A stretch of DNA of 64,000 nt from Gibbula magus (GCA_936450465.1 OW388296.1:10971867-11035866); one strand, 5' to 3'. Counted from the first letter of the stretch, positions 32,741 to 44,465 are shown. Made by a program: numbers and translations. The notes: generated by a model from the letters alone, not told the origin.

Positions 32741-34790
32741 GATGGCTCACATGTGATTAGTGTTAGGGCTGACTAAGCAAAGGGGTCGTTGATGGCTCAC
32801 ATGTGATTAGTGTTAGGGCTGACTAAGCAAAGGGGTCGTTGATGGCTCACATGTGATTAGTGTTTGGGCGGACTAAGCAAAGGGGTCGTTGATGGCTCAC
32901 ATGTGATTAGTGTTTGGGCGGACTAAGCAAAGGGGTTGTTGATGGCTCACATGTGATTAGTGTTTGGGCGGACTATGCAAAGGGGTCGTTGATGGCTCAC
33001 ATGTGATTAGTGTTTGGGCGGACTATGCAAAGGGGTCGTTGATGGCTCACATGTGATTAGTGTTTGGGCGGACTAAGCAAAGGGGTTGTTGATGGCTCAC
33101 ATGTGATTAGTGTTTGGGCGGACTAAGCAAAGGGGTCGTTGATGGCTCACATGTGATTAGTGTTTGGGCGGACTAAGCAAAGGGGTCGTTGATGGCTCAC
33201 ATGTGATTAGTGTTTGGGCGGACTATGCAAAGGGGTCGTTGATGGCTCACATGTGATTAGTGTTTGGGCGGACTAAGCAAAGGGGTTGTTGATGGCTCAC
33301 ATGTGATTAGTGTTAGGGCTGACTAAGCAAAGGGGTCGTTGATGGCTCACATGTGATTAGTGTTTGGGCGGACTATGCAAAGGGGTCGTTGATGGCTCAC
33401 ATGTGATTAGTGTTAGGGCTGACTAAGCAAAGGGGTTGTTGATGGCTCACATGTGATTAGTGTTTGGGCGGACTAAGCAAAGGGGTCGTTGATGGCTCAC
33501 ATGTGATTAGTGTTTGGGCGGACTATGCAAAGGGGTTGTTGATGGCTCACATGTGATTAGTGTTTGGGCGGACTAAGCAAAGGGGTTGTTGATGGCTCAC
33601 ATGTGATTAGTGTTTGGGCGGACTAAGCAAAGGGGTTGTTGATGGCTCACATGTGATTAGTGTTTGGGCGGACTAAGCAAAGGGGTCGTTGATGGCTCAC
33701 ATGTGATTAGTGTTTGGGCGGACTATGCAAAGGGGTCGTTGATGGCTCACATGTGATTAGTGTTTGGGCGGACTATGCAAAGGGGTTGTTGATGGCTCAC
33801 ATGTGATTAGTGTTTGGGCGGACTATGCAAAGGGGTTGTTGATGGCTCACATGTGATTAGTGTTAGGGCTGACTAAGCAAAGGGGTTGTTGATGGCTCAC
33901 ATGTGATTAGTGTTAGGGCTGACTAAGCAAAGGGGTTGTTGATGGCTCACATGTGATTAGTGTTAGGGCGGACTATGCAAAGGGGTTGTTGATGGCTCAC
34001 ATGTGATTAGTGTTAGGGCTGACTAAGCAAAGGGGTTGTTGATGGCTCACATGTGATTAGTGTTAGGGCTGACTAAGCAAAGGGGTTGTTGATGGCTCAC
34101 ATGTGATTAGTGTTAGGGCGGACTATGCAAAGGGGTTGTTGATGGCTCACATGTGATTAGTGTTAGGGCGGACTAAGCAAAGGGGTTGTTGATGGCTCAC
34201 ATGTGATTAGTGTTTGGGCGGACTATGCAAAGGGGTTGTTGATGGCTCACATGTGATTAGTGTTTGGGCGGACTAAGCAAAGGGGTTGTTGATGGCTCAC
34301 ATGTGATTAGTGTTTGGGCGGACTAAGCAAAGGGGTTGTTGATGGCTCACATGTGATTAGTGTTTGGGCGGACTAAGCAAAGGGGTTGTTGATGGCTCAC
34401 ATGTGATTAGTGTTTGGGCGGACTAAGCAAAGGGGTCGTTGATGGCTCACATGTGATTAGTGTTTGGGCGGACTAAGCAAAGGGGTTGTTGATGGCTCAC
34501 ATGTGATTAGTGTTTGGGCGGACTAAGCAAAGGGGTTGTTGATGGCTCACATGTGATTAGTGTTAGGGCTGACTAAGCAAAGGGGTTGTTGATGGCTCAC
34601 ATGTGATTAGTGTTTGGGCGGACTAAGCAAAGGGGTTGTTGATGGCTCACATGTGATTAGTGTTTGGGCGGACTAAGCAAAGGGGTTGTTGATGGCTCAC
34701 ATGTGATTAGTGTTTGGGCGGACTATGCAAAGGGGTTGTTGATGGCTCACATGTGATTAGTGTTTGAGGCGGACGGAGCAGAGGAAGACT
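32741..34790 (-). repeat. 50-bp minisatellite, 41 units, reaching into the GPCR stop codon
   Basis: GATGGCTCACATGTGATTAG recurs at strict 50-bp steps from 32741 to 34741. Linked variants occur (TTAGGGCTGAC or TTTGGGCGGAC; CTAAGC or CTATGC; GGTCG or GGTTG). The last unit (34741-34790) shares its first 26 bases with the others and then becomes GPCR coding sequence. Its TCA at 34747-34749 is the reverse-strand stop TGA. The array therefore forms the start of the GPCR 3' UTR. Confidence 0.97.
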
Positions 34791-34990
34791 GTGTCTCCGC
34801 GGATTTGTACCTCTGTCTCGGTGCCTTCTTGCCGAACATGCGCAGTAGCGTCTCCCGGAACTGTTTACTAGTCAGGATGTAAACGATGAAATTATTGGCT
34901 GAGCTCATGCTCCAACAGAGTGACGTCACATCCGCCATGAGGAATAGGAAGTAGTGCTCACGGCCGAAAGCCTTGATGTTGTTGTCATAC
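34747..34990 (-). CDS. GPCR exon 3: TM7 and C-terminus
   Basis: Acceptor TTACTATTACTAG precedes YDNNIKAFGREHYFLFLMAD. TM7 contains SSANNFIVYIL, followed by the helix-8-like SKQFRETLLRMFGKK. The end, SASNTNHM, is encoded inside the terminal minisatellite unit. Confidence 0.85.
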
Positions 34991-37900
34991 CTAGTAATAG
35001 TAATGGTAACAGTGAGATCCAGCGCTATATAGTCATCAATATTGTTATTCAATTTCAATTTGGACGCAATTTTGTGCAATACTGTGCAAAAGTATTATCA
35101 AATAAGTAAATCCGTACTGGTTAATGCAACTGACCTATAACAGGGTAAGTACAGATATTATTAAGAACATTATAGTACGACATGGGCATATCCCTATTTA
35201 CACATGGACTATTAGGTACCTGGAAAGGAAGGTGACGACGATGACGGGGATGAAGACGACGAGGAAGAATAAAGAGATGACGAGAAGGGTGACCGTCATC
35301 CGGGTCTGATCCTGGTTGCTCTTAGGGTCAGAGTCAGCGGCGAACAGTTTGGCGCGCTGCGCCCTGACGGTGTAGACTCGGAGCAAGATGCCGATGTTGC
35401 AGACGAGGAGGATGACTGGGGGCAGGTAGAGGTTGAGGATGTCGTGTAGCTGGCTGAAGATTGGCTTGTACAGCGAGTTGGCATACCACGGTCGCCGTCC
35501 TACGGCGTACATGGTGATGTTACGGGTGGGGTTAAAGTATGGTTTGGGGTAATAGGTAAAAAGGTTGTGGACGTAGAGAAGGTGACAGAACACCACTAGG
35601 ACGATACAGATGGGACGGGCGAATCGGGACAGGAACAAGTCTCGTACCTTCATTGGACGCATGACAGCCATGAATCGCTCGACGGAGAGCGCGCAGATGA
35701 TGAAGACGGAGAGCCGAGTGAAGGCGAAGTCGAAATACATGGTGATATAGGGGAAGATGTGCATGTCGATGTAGTTGGCTACCACGGGATCCCGGAGAGT
35801 GACGATCTTGGGGATGCTTCGAATGAGACCGCAGAGTAGGTACCCGACATCCGACACAGACAGGAAACACAGGTACGTGTAGGTCGAGCGCCGGAAGTGC
35901 TTGTGTAGGAGCACGCATACGCCGATAATGTTCATGACGATACCACACGCGCACACTGTAGGTTTCAGCACGACATTGATGACTAGGCTGGACATCTCGT
36001 ACTGCTGTTTGGATACGAAACCCTCGTTCATGATGGCGAATGGGTTCATGGCTTGAGGTCGTGACGCCTCCTGTGTAGAGGTGGTTGTATTGGAGGGTGC
36101 TGTGATGTTGTCTAGAAATACGTCTCCAGCGGTTGTTTCCGTGATCCTATCTGCTTCAACCGGCGCATCTGTACCTGTCCCTGTTGTTGTTTCTAATACT
36201 GACAGAGAAACGGAAGTGACGCCCTGGCTCGATGTACTCAATTCCGTCGACGTCTGCGCAACGAGTTGGAACCATAGCAAAAGGTGAAGAAACCTCTGTA
36301 AATTAAAAAAATGTGTGTAACAAGATTATTAAATAAAATTATCACGTGACACGAAATATCTATCATCCTACTCCATCAAAAGCGTCCTTGACAATAACGG
36401 ATTTTGTAGGAGCCATGCGGATTATAAATCCCCCTGTGGAGCAGGATGTAGGACAAGAGGGTCATCAAGACAAGAGGGACATCAATGTGTAGGGTCACTT
36501 ATCATACTGACAGACAGAACTCATTACAAACAGATGAACACATGGACACGCAGAAGAATCGTCACATGAGAATAAGTCATGTTGTTTTATGGAAGTTTAA
36601 TGATTACAGTGTTTACTAAATATACTTGTGATTTCAAACCGAAGTGGCTCATGTGAAAATGTGAATACCTGTATGATCAAGCTTTAACCGAAACATGAAA
36701 ATCATAATCACTGGTTTTGGTCTTCATTACACATATAACTAGAGTTTGAGTGCATTGTGTGTTGACACCTCTGTACGACGTCGTGTTAGACTACAACATA
36801 CTTGACGTTGACGTTGAACACTCAAGATTGGAAATGATAAGACGAAGTGGAATATTATCGACTTACGGACAGTCTAATACGTTTCAAGCATGCTCACTTA
36901 CAACATCATCATTGTGAGGTTTTAGAAAATACCACGAGTGTCTATGTTAAATGGGGTATTATGATACACATGTACTTTGTCAAATATAAACTACCGGGCA
37001 AAAGAAAGTATTCACCTAAGTTTATTTCGATTAATTCAATATTTAAAACAAATCAGATGTATTTGACTATGACACGATACAATAATACTTATCTGCAGTA
37101 GTTTGAATGACTTTGTTGGTTACTGAGGTTAAATTTTAGTTCAAATATATTTTTGTAATGAAGACAGGGTTAAGAATGAAATTTTCACCAACATGACCCC
37201 TGCCCTGTTTAAAATGTTTTAAATGTGTGCAGAATCAGGCACATTTATTTATTTTCACATAGGATATGTCTTATATGTCGATGAACAGTTGTGTATCATC
37301 AACAATAATTTAAAAACAAAATCTAACTTAAAATTTCATTTTTAAAAATTAATTAAAAAACATGTAGAAGTATTCTTTGACTGCTCACTAAACACCTGTA
37401 CTTATCAGTTTTGGATTATGACATCGAAAACTTGAGATATTTGCAATTGAAAATCATACATATGATAAAATCAACTGAGGTGAGTACTTTCTTTTGCCCG
37501 GTAGTTTATGATATCACGAGAACAAATTAACCAAAAGTTTCTCTTGTTTGCCAGGATGAGCTATGTCGCTATTAAACATAAATATTTGATTACATTGTAA
37601 AAAATCTAGTTCATCGAAAGCATACATGTACAGCTACATTCCGAAATTCACCCATTTGTCTATCTCGGTGCAAATATCATTTAAACACTAAACGCTAATA
37701 TTGAGTTTAGTAAGACACATCATTTGGTCAAAAGGAGCTACTTCATAAATTGCATTACTGGTAATATATAAAGAGGGTCATGAAGATCAGCAAATTTGAA
37801 GACTCTGGGTGCTTGTGTTAACAAGAGTTCGAAAAGTGGTCAAAGTATCATGGTCACCTTGAAAATAAGGTCAAGGTCACCAAAATCGACTGGTGTCTGC

Positions 37901-40900
37901 ATCCTCCTCCAATGTAGACTGACACCAAATTTGAAGACTTTGGGTCCACCCGGTTATTGGATGGGGGGTCTCACTTTATGAATTTTATGACGGCCTAGCA
38001 AACAGTTTGATGAGTAGGCCTATGTATGCCGAATAAATGTCATATAATTCATACAAATTACAATTTCGCAAACAAATATCAGAGAAAAGTTGAGAATGAA
38101 TGTTTTTATCACATGCTGGCTTGAGTTTATTGTAGCAAGTTAGGTGAAAAGTTATGTTTCACTACTTGATAAGGAAAAACTGTTATCAATATTTAATCAC
38201 CATTTGTCATGAAACTGACTAATTGTTTCAAGTTGGATTTTCTTGGTTGTAACGCTGAGTTGCTTCCTCTAATATTATCATAAGTCACGTGACATTCAAC
38301 CGTGTTTCCTTTCATGTGATGTTTTCCTTACAATACTGACGTATCTTAGTCCCGTGAAACAGGAAGAAGGTCTCAACAATAATTTGTATACACAAACGTG
38401 TTCTTTGGTTGTTCTTATGTGATCTTCACAGCAAAATAGAAATCGATTACAGCATCAGTGGCTGTTAGTAAACTTCTTAATGAACGTCTTTGTTTGATGA
38501 TTTATGTTGACTGAATAAACATTTCCTGCAACCAATTTAAAGCTTTTATTCAAATCTATAAAAAGTAGAATTCACTCTCAAAGGAGATAATAATATTGCA
38601 ATATTTCCTTCCCCCACTTAGCAACAGAAGAATCATTAAGTTCAGTTGCAATAATAATTGCGTTCAGTAGTCCAGTATGTTCAATACACAGACCGATCAC
38701 AGTGTACAATTGTTCGCATAACATCAGAGGAACATTCGGACATATGGGGATGAAGAAGTTAAAGCTTGAAAGCCTCAGATAGTTTTTCCATTATTATTTT
38801 TCGAAAAGCATGCGGAAACAGAACTTTATTTTACAAAACACTGAAACCCCCGGCTGATTTAGTTAGCTTACTAAATCGATCGAATCAATAAGCTTACTTA
38901 ATTAGTTAGTAAGCTTACTAAATGATTTAGCAAGTTTACTAAATTCATTTAGTAAGCTTAATTACTAATTCAAAACGAATTACGAAACGTAGTAGGAAAC
39001 GGTCAACACTATATTAAAACCATCAAGGCTTTTTTATTTTCACAATTCTGATTGACAAGTAAGTAATTGTTCACTGTGAATAGTTAATATTTCTTTTAAA
39101 AACTGTTTTAATTAAAATACGAGAGGTGTCCAAAACGTTTCTGGCCTAATAATGAACAAATGTCCGGAACGCAACAATAATGTACAGTCATGATGAAGAA
39201 CATTCTAATTGAGGGTAAAATACGGAATCACGAGATGAATACACTTCAGGTGCCTGTAATAGCCAGGTATTCAATGGTGGCCCAACATTGTCTAGAAAAA
39301 TGGTTAGAAGTGTAGAGCTGTGATCAAGTATGTGCGTTTACAAAATATAGTCCAATGAAAATTCATGAAGACGATTGTTAGGTGACTCAGGTCCATTACA
39401 GTGCTGCGATATGAACTGTTTACAACATTGTATAATAATAACATCCCCGATTCCGTCCGTCCGATCGATTACAGAAAAACTATTCACCTCATCCTTTTCA
39501 AATTTGGCAAATGTCTTCTTCACCACTAGAGAGGTGCAGTGCGAATTTTAACACAATTTGGTGAATCTTTGGCAAATTTTTGTGTTTTGGACTAAAATTT
39601 CTTGTCCTACCCTTTTCACAAACACTTTAATCTTACCAATTACATTTCATAGCATATCAAACCTTAGGTGTGTTCACACCTCTCTCTATAAGTAAAATAG
39701 AAATGTCAAACTTGAACAGTCGGGGGTTTAGGTGAGCCGCGCTCACTTTTTTGCTTGTTTATAAACTAGTGTCCAAAAGAAACGATACCACGTCTTTGAG
39801 CGGCCATTACAGGAAAATTTAATGACACAGAAATTTAGAATTGGTATTATTCTTTTGAGATTTCGTTCATTAAACAAGTGTACACAATTCATTTCAATCA
39901 GTACTTTGCATTCATTTGTACAGGTCTGTATTGACGTGAGGGGTCTGAAAATGAAAATTTCATTCACACAAATGACTGAGACAAATGTTGAATATGTCAA
40001 AAGAGGCGTCACTAAGTCACATTTGTATTCGGTATGTCCATCCCGAGCGTCAGAACGGGCAAGTACACGTCTGGGTTGATGACGTCAGACGTCGGATGAT
40101 GTCAGAAGATAAGCTTTGTCCTTTATCAAGGAAGCAATGGGCTGACTTGATGGACGCAATTCAGAGCATAAAGGTCACTAATTCTTCGGTACACAAGTTG
40201 TCTACTATTGTTCTTGAAGATGCAAAATCGGCTCCCATATGAGAGCATGGCCAGTGCTCAGTCTCTCTGTTGCCAACGTTGAATTCGTCTGTTTGTTTAC
40301 GCGTTGTTGAGGCCTCGGGAACGTTTTGTGGTATGGACGACATGTTCAGATATCATGAGTCTTCAATCTCTTTTACCAATTCTGTCTGCTAATCACGTGT
40401 CTCAGTGACGTCTTTGACGTTAACGTCGTAATGATGAATGGGTTTCGGAGATGAAATACCCGGATGTGGCGGTCTTCAATAAGCGTAATCACCTTCTTCT
40501 CGACCTGCATGTTATCCGATCTTGATCACGTAACCGGTGCGTTAACCTGGTGAATGCTATGCGCGCGCAACCGAACTTTCTGGCGTCGTCGGCGTGTGAG
40601 ACTCGCTATGTGACAATTCCATCGGCTCTCTCACCCTCAATGGCTGTCAAACCCGATATTTTCTTGTGTGCTTTTTGTTGCTTTGATACCAACGTGTATG
40701 GTCAGCCGTTTTATACACTTTATCTGCAGTTGCAAACCATGCTACCTACAATAATGTCATTCTCACAAAGTACACCATTTCTTCGGATGTGATAAAATGT
40801 TCTCGGTATTTTCGATTGAATACACTGCATTTGGGATGTGGGATATGCAAAACCATGTGTTCATACGAAGAAAATCACTTTGTAAAAAGATATTTAAAAA

Positions 40901-41989
40901 AATAGATGGTATCGTTTCTTTTGGACACTAGTTTAGTTCAACCAATTGTATATTATCACTTTATCTTAAAGACTGCTAGCTGTATTAATGATATCCAAAC
41001 CAAAAACTGTAGACTGTTCTTAGGGGTGGGTAGTATGCTCCTAATTGGCTTTCTAATTTAACAAAACATCTTATCAAAATTCCTCGTTTCCGCAAATACA
41101 TTCTTCAGCAAGCGAAAGAAGACTTACACGCATTATCCAGGAATGGAATATACCAATGAAAAAATGAGATTGTTTAGTTGGGAAAACGTTTACTTATTTA
41201 CATTTGCCTTTAAGTTAAGTTTTGAAAAGTAAGCTTACTGATATATGAGATAAAAGGAATGCCTTAAACATATTTTGGGAGATACATGGAATGTTAATGG
41301 AAACAAATGAAGAACTTGTTGCTTATAATCTAGGTCCTTCCACTAATGTTGCTACAGTAAATAACATGATCCATGGAATTTATTCAGCAAAATTAAGATG
41401 TGGCACACTCTCTTTAGATTTAGTCGGTTTAAGAAATCGAAAGCTGCCTTGGAAAACTGTACAGCTGTGTACCGAAAGTTTGTTCATCTTCATGTGTACA
41501 TTAGTGCAAATATCATGCAATTTGGCACGTCTTTGAAGCATCGTATCACCGCGTGGCAAGATTATGCGAAACCATTGCATAGTGCTATAATACTTTTCTT
41601 ACCTGGACACATTTGTTGAAAATAATTCAAAGAAAATTTTATAGAAAAGCTAGATTACTTTAAGGGAAAGTAATTTTATATGTTAACGGTTTCGGTCTAG
41701 ATTTCGTTGTTTTTCATTTCTCAATTTCACTCGCAATTGAAATTCACTTCTCGTTTATCAAAGAGCACTTCGCCGGATGCACAATGAACAATGAAACATT
41801 TGAAGAAAACGACGGTTTTAAGATAACAAACGCAAGAATAATGACAGATGTCATTTAAAAGTCTCTACCCTATTTAAATGCTGAAGTTTTTAAAATATGT
41901 AATTGACAGCTTGTTTTGGTTTGGTTACAATAAACTTAGCAAAATGCATGAACTGTGATAGATTTGAAACATAAGTAAAATCTTACCAT
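34747..41989 (-). CDS. Class-A (rhodopsin-type) GPCR, probable neuropeptide receptor
   Basis: Three exons joined on the minus strand give 440 residues: 41989-41987 (ATG plus 5' UTR upstream), 36295-35220 and 34990-34747. All junctions keep phase. Residues 1-16 form a signal peptide (MRFLHLLLWFQLVAQT). The Ser/Thr-rich N-terminus of about 100 residues has NIT and NTT glycosylation sites. TM helices lie at about 105-131, 141-163, 179-203, 228-247, 287-307, 334-358 and 374-396. Seen motifs: LSVSD in TM2, ERF (207-209) in place of DRY, and NFIVY in TM7 in place of NPxxY. The usual cysteines at the start of TM3 and in extracellular loop 2 are not present. Ligand is unknown; a protostome peptide-receptor identity is inference from overall pattern. 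Confidence 0.85.
35220..36295 (-). CDS. GPCR exon 2: N-terminus through TM6
   Basis: Acceptor TTTTTTTAATTTACAG at the 36296 side, donor CAG|GTACCT at 35219. It encodes residues 2-359 and two bases of residue 360. The frame extends upstream to a TTG at 36280, but no ATG is available, so the start must come from an upstream exon. Confidence 0.88.
36296..39761. other. GPCR intron 1, proximal part
   Basis: Mostly unique AT-rich sequence. 37780-37985 contains GGTCACCTTG/AAGGTCAAGGTCACC blocks and a duplicated AAATTTGAAGACT.TGGGT phrase, so it is a repeat fragment. No exon recognised. Confidence 0.5.
38860..38955. repeat. Cluster of TTAGTAAGCTTACTAAAT palindromes
   Basis: Four or five overlapping versions of TTAGTAAGCTTACTAAAT and its parts within 95 bp, each nearly self-complementary. 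Confidence 0.8.
39762..40935. mobile_element. Decayed Tc1/mariner-like element (1.17 kb)
   Basis: AACTAGTGTCCAAAAGAAAC followed by GATACCA (39764-39790) is perfectly inverted at 40907-40933, bounded by TA. A plus-strand stretch (39985-40242) reads HVWVDDVRRRM and then RKQWADLMDAI, which resembles the HLWD..KRR.R segment near the Tc1 transposase C-terminus. Length is that of a Tc1 element, but the frame is broken. Transposase identity is tentative; the TIRs are certain. Confidence 0.75.
40936..41986. other. GPCR intron 1, distal part
   Basis: Two overlapping frames (41291-41536 and 41398-41619) have no recognisable domain. AGTAAGCTTACTGAT at 41228 echoes the palindrome cluster at 38.9 kb. Nothing else is seen. 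Confidence 0.45.
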
Positions 41990-42050
41990 TGTGTTGACTC
42001 GAGCCGAGTCGAGGAGATAAGATCGATATGAAGAAGAACTCATAACTAAC
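41987..42050 (-). CDS. GPCR exon 1: 5' UTR ending exactly at the start codon
   Basis: The exon ends GTCAACACAATG followed by donor GTAAGA. Splicing to exon 2 gives ATG AGG TTT CTT, i.e. MRFLHLL, a textbook signal peptide start, at phase 0. An in-frame ATG at 42043 would add 18 residues (MSSSSYRSYLLDSARVNT) and bury the signal sequence. A tiny upstream frame (ATGAGTTAG) also precedes it. The TSS near 42050 is estimated from the TATA-like box. Confidence 0.7.
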
Positions 42051-42072
42051 TCATCGTCCTCTTCCCGTCAAC

Positions 42073-42092
42073 ATATAGAAGACGTGACGTCA
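42073..42092 (-). promoter_or_regulatory. Candidate GPCR core promoter: CRE plus TATA-like box
   Basis: A perfect cAMP-response-element palindrome TGACGTCA lies at 42085-42092, and TATATG (minus strand) about 10 bases downstream at 42074-42079. The ATG is about 85 bases further down. A CRE would fit a neuronally regulated receptor gene; use in vivo is unknown. Confidence 0.5.
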
Positions 42093-42289
42093 CAATAACT
42101 TGGAAACAAATAATATAAACAACCAATCAAACCTAAAGCACTGAAGTGGGTGGAGCATTGTTTTAAGAGGACAGCTGTACCGTAGACTAGAGAAAGTATA
42201 CGTATTATAAATAATATGATAAGGTGATGATTGATTTAAGGTGTCCCAACGCTGTATCGTGGGTGTTGCAGGTGTCATTAAATGAAAGT

Positions 42290-42440
42290 CACCTGCAGTG
42301 CGGAGGTACTCTGAGGGAGGCTCCCTTCAATTGATGTAGCAGCTCGTTTTAGAATTATACAGGAGAGCCTTTAACATGCTTTCGGTGTGTATAGGTGCGC
42401 TATATAAATACCCTAATTATTAGTAATTATCAATAATTAT
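42290..42440 (+). mobile_element. SINE/LINE 3' fragment
   Basis: It ends GTGCGCTATATAAATACCCT then AATTATTA repeats, the same tail type as the SINE at 18385-18829. The 5' part is not recognisable. Confidence 0.55.
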
Positions 42441-43406
42441 TACAAACATACCGAAACGTGGTTTGGCAAATAGTTATTAACCTTGAATGAATGTCATTAA
42501 ACTGTGTGTTAGAATGTGGTACACTTTAACAAAAACAACAAGAGTGCTCTCAGAGCATGAGAACCACCGGGGTTTGTCCTAGTGATGCATGAACTATACC
42601 AGAAGTAAGAAGATTAAATGTAACGGTAATTTACGAAAGATCAGGGTACTGTTCCACTAACCGACCTCAGCCCTACGGTCAACCTCAGCCAGAGTTAACG
42701 AATGGACTAAAACTTGATCTTAGTGCTAAGATCGCTTAGTGAAACGGCCTTCTGATCTTGCCATCTAGTTCTGCAGTGTGTACAACATGAGATGGTATTT
42801 GATTAGCTTGAAAATAATGACATCGCCTGATTGACCACATGACAATGAATGAACATGTCAAATATCGAGGGCCTATCACTGATCAATCAGAACTTATGGC
42901 CATGGATAAGTTGTTCAGAAAATGCATGCTACATCAATGTCACGGTCAAAAGGTCGAAGATTATTACCTCAGTATGTGGCATTGGAAACATCACAGTTTC
43001 AAAAGGCCCATGTTAACGAATTAAAGGATATGTCCAAGGCTAAAATTCCATAAATTTAGCCTTTCATCAAGATCAAGGTTAAAAGGTCAGAGAATATACT
43101 TTATTTCAATTATCTAATGTCAAGGGAAACACATATATCAAGTTTCAAAGACATATAATTGATCAATCAAAGGTTTGAGTCAAGCTAAGTTAAAATTTAA
43201 CACATATGAAATAGGAAAGCCGAGCATTCTAAGTCGAGGGCCATAACTCTGAAAATATTCATCCGTTCCAAAAAGAGGACATGCGTATCACCGATGTACA
43301 GCAAAAGCATTGATAAACAACTGTGGAAGGAGTTGGTTTCAGAACACAGGTACTGTCAGCCTGAACACGGCAAGCAGAGCGCTCTAAGTCAAGGCTCATG
43401 CATCAT
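42441..43406. other. Non-genic; possible repeat 5' end at 42537
   Basis: ACAACAAGAGTGCTCTCAGA and GCATGAGAACCACCGG resemble the 5' start of the family B element (AAGAG..AGTGAGC..GCTCACTCATGATACCCCCG). The rest is unassigned. Confidence 0.4.
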
Positions 43407-43415
43407 CAATCAATG

Positions 43416-43852
43416 CAGTCTGATTAAAATCGACCATTTTCCGAGGAATACAATTGCAAAAAAAATGCATATATCGGGAGACGAACAGGTTCTATAGATT
43501 CCTCGCCACAAGGTCTGAGAATAGTACCAGTGTTCAGTACCACTTTAGCGCAGACAAAGCCCAGGCAAATAGCAGACCAATCACATCATAGATGTCAAAC
43601 GGTCGCCGTTTTGAAAGCATTCGGAACAGACGGGAATATATCTGTTTGGAGTTATCTGCACCTAGCTTCTCGCATCAAAAGCATTTGTTGAATGTCATGT
43701 GATTGGTTAACTAACTTGCGTCAGAACAGAGTCTACGAGCTGTTATAAGACTGTCTTGCGAGGAAACCTCCGAACGATATGAGTTCGTTTCCCGGTAGAT
43801 ACACTATTTGGCAATTTTTATTCCTCGGAAACCGTCGATTTTAATCAGACTG
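43416..43852. mobile_element. Mutator-like MITE, copy 3 (437 bp)
   Basis: CAGTCTGATTAAAATCGACC at one end and its inverted partner at the other; CAATCAATG on both sides (9 bp, 43407-43415 and 43853-43861). The interior matches copies 1 and 5 (TCGGAACAGACG, GGAGTTATCTGC, TAGCTTCTCGCA). Confidence 0.88.
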
Positions 43853-43861
43853 CAATCAATG

Positions 43862-44352
43862 TATATCCAAAGCATCTGTAATGTTTCAGATAGATTGATC
43901 GACAACTTTGGGAGGAGCACACAGGTACCCTTTTCGGGAAGACGGACGGACAGATGGATTGCACCACGACATTAACTCATTGGATTTCACCCGGGGTACA
44001 AATGATGTCAAGTAGGTTTCTAATACCTCAATTTTCAATATAATATCTCATCATGTTAACACACTTGGCCCAACAAGTGTCTTCGTTGATGTCCTTGAGA
44101 GAGATTTGTCCTGTGATAATTCAAGATCTGTAGTTGCAGCGATTTTTTTTACTGTTCAGGTTGTCTTCGTCTTAATTTTTAACATATCTAGATTGCAAAG
44201 TGGTAAGGATTGATGTTAGTTTACCCATTGTAGGTCGCATCCAGTGACTAAGACAATTTGTTGTTACTGACTCCATGTGTAGGTGGGCGTATAACTTGCT
44301 GTAGCACGCATTTTGCATATCATGTTTCTCAAATTTATCATTTATTATGTAA
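43862..44352. other. No gene; a repeat end near 43935
   Basis: GACGGACGGACAGATGG at 43941 is an ACGG-type tract like those ending families A-C. Nothing else recognised. Confidence 0.45.
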
Positions 44353-44465
44353 AGGATAACACCTGAATACTATGGCGTTCTAGCAAAGAGAGGTATTTGC
44401 CCGAGGGTCTTCCCGTAGGCAAATGCCTCTCTTTGCTATACCGCCCTAGGATGAGGGTGTTATCT
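44353..44465. mobile_element. Palindromic foldback element 1
   Basis: The arms are about 50 bp each. The inner TAGCAAAGAGAGGTATTTGCC pairs with GGCAAATGCCTCTCTTTGCTA (one mismatch), and the outer GATAACACC pairs with GGTGTTATC. The centre reads CGAGGGTCTTCCCGTA. Confidence 0.88.

Noticed and set aside
32741..34790. CRISPR-like array of regularly spaced repeats
   Set aside because: Units are contiguous 50-bp tandem repeats with no unique spacers, next to a eukaryotic GPCR gene.
41291..41619. Two overlapping open frames in the GPCR intron as a nested gene
   Set aside because: No domain, no splice partners and ordinary AT-rich composition.
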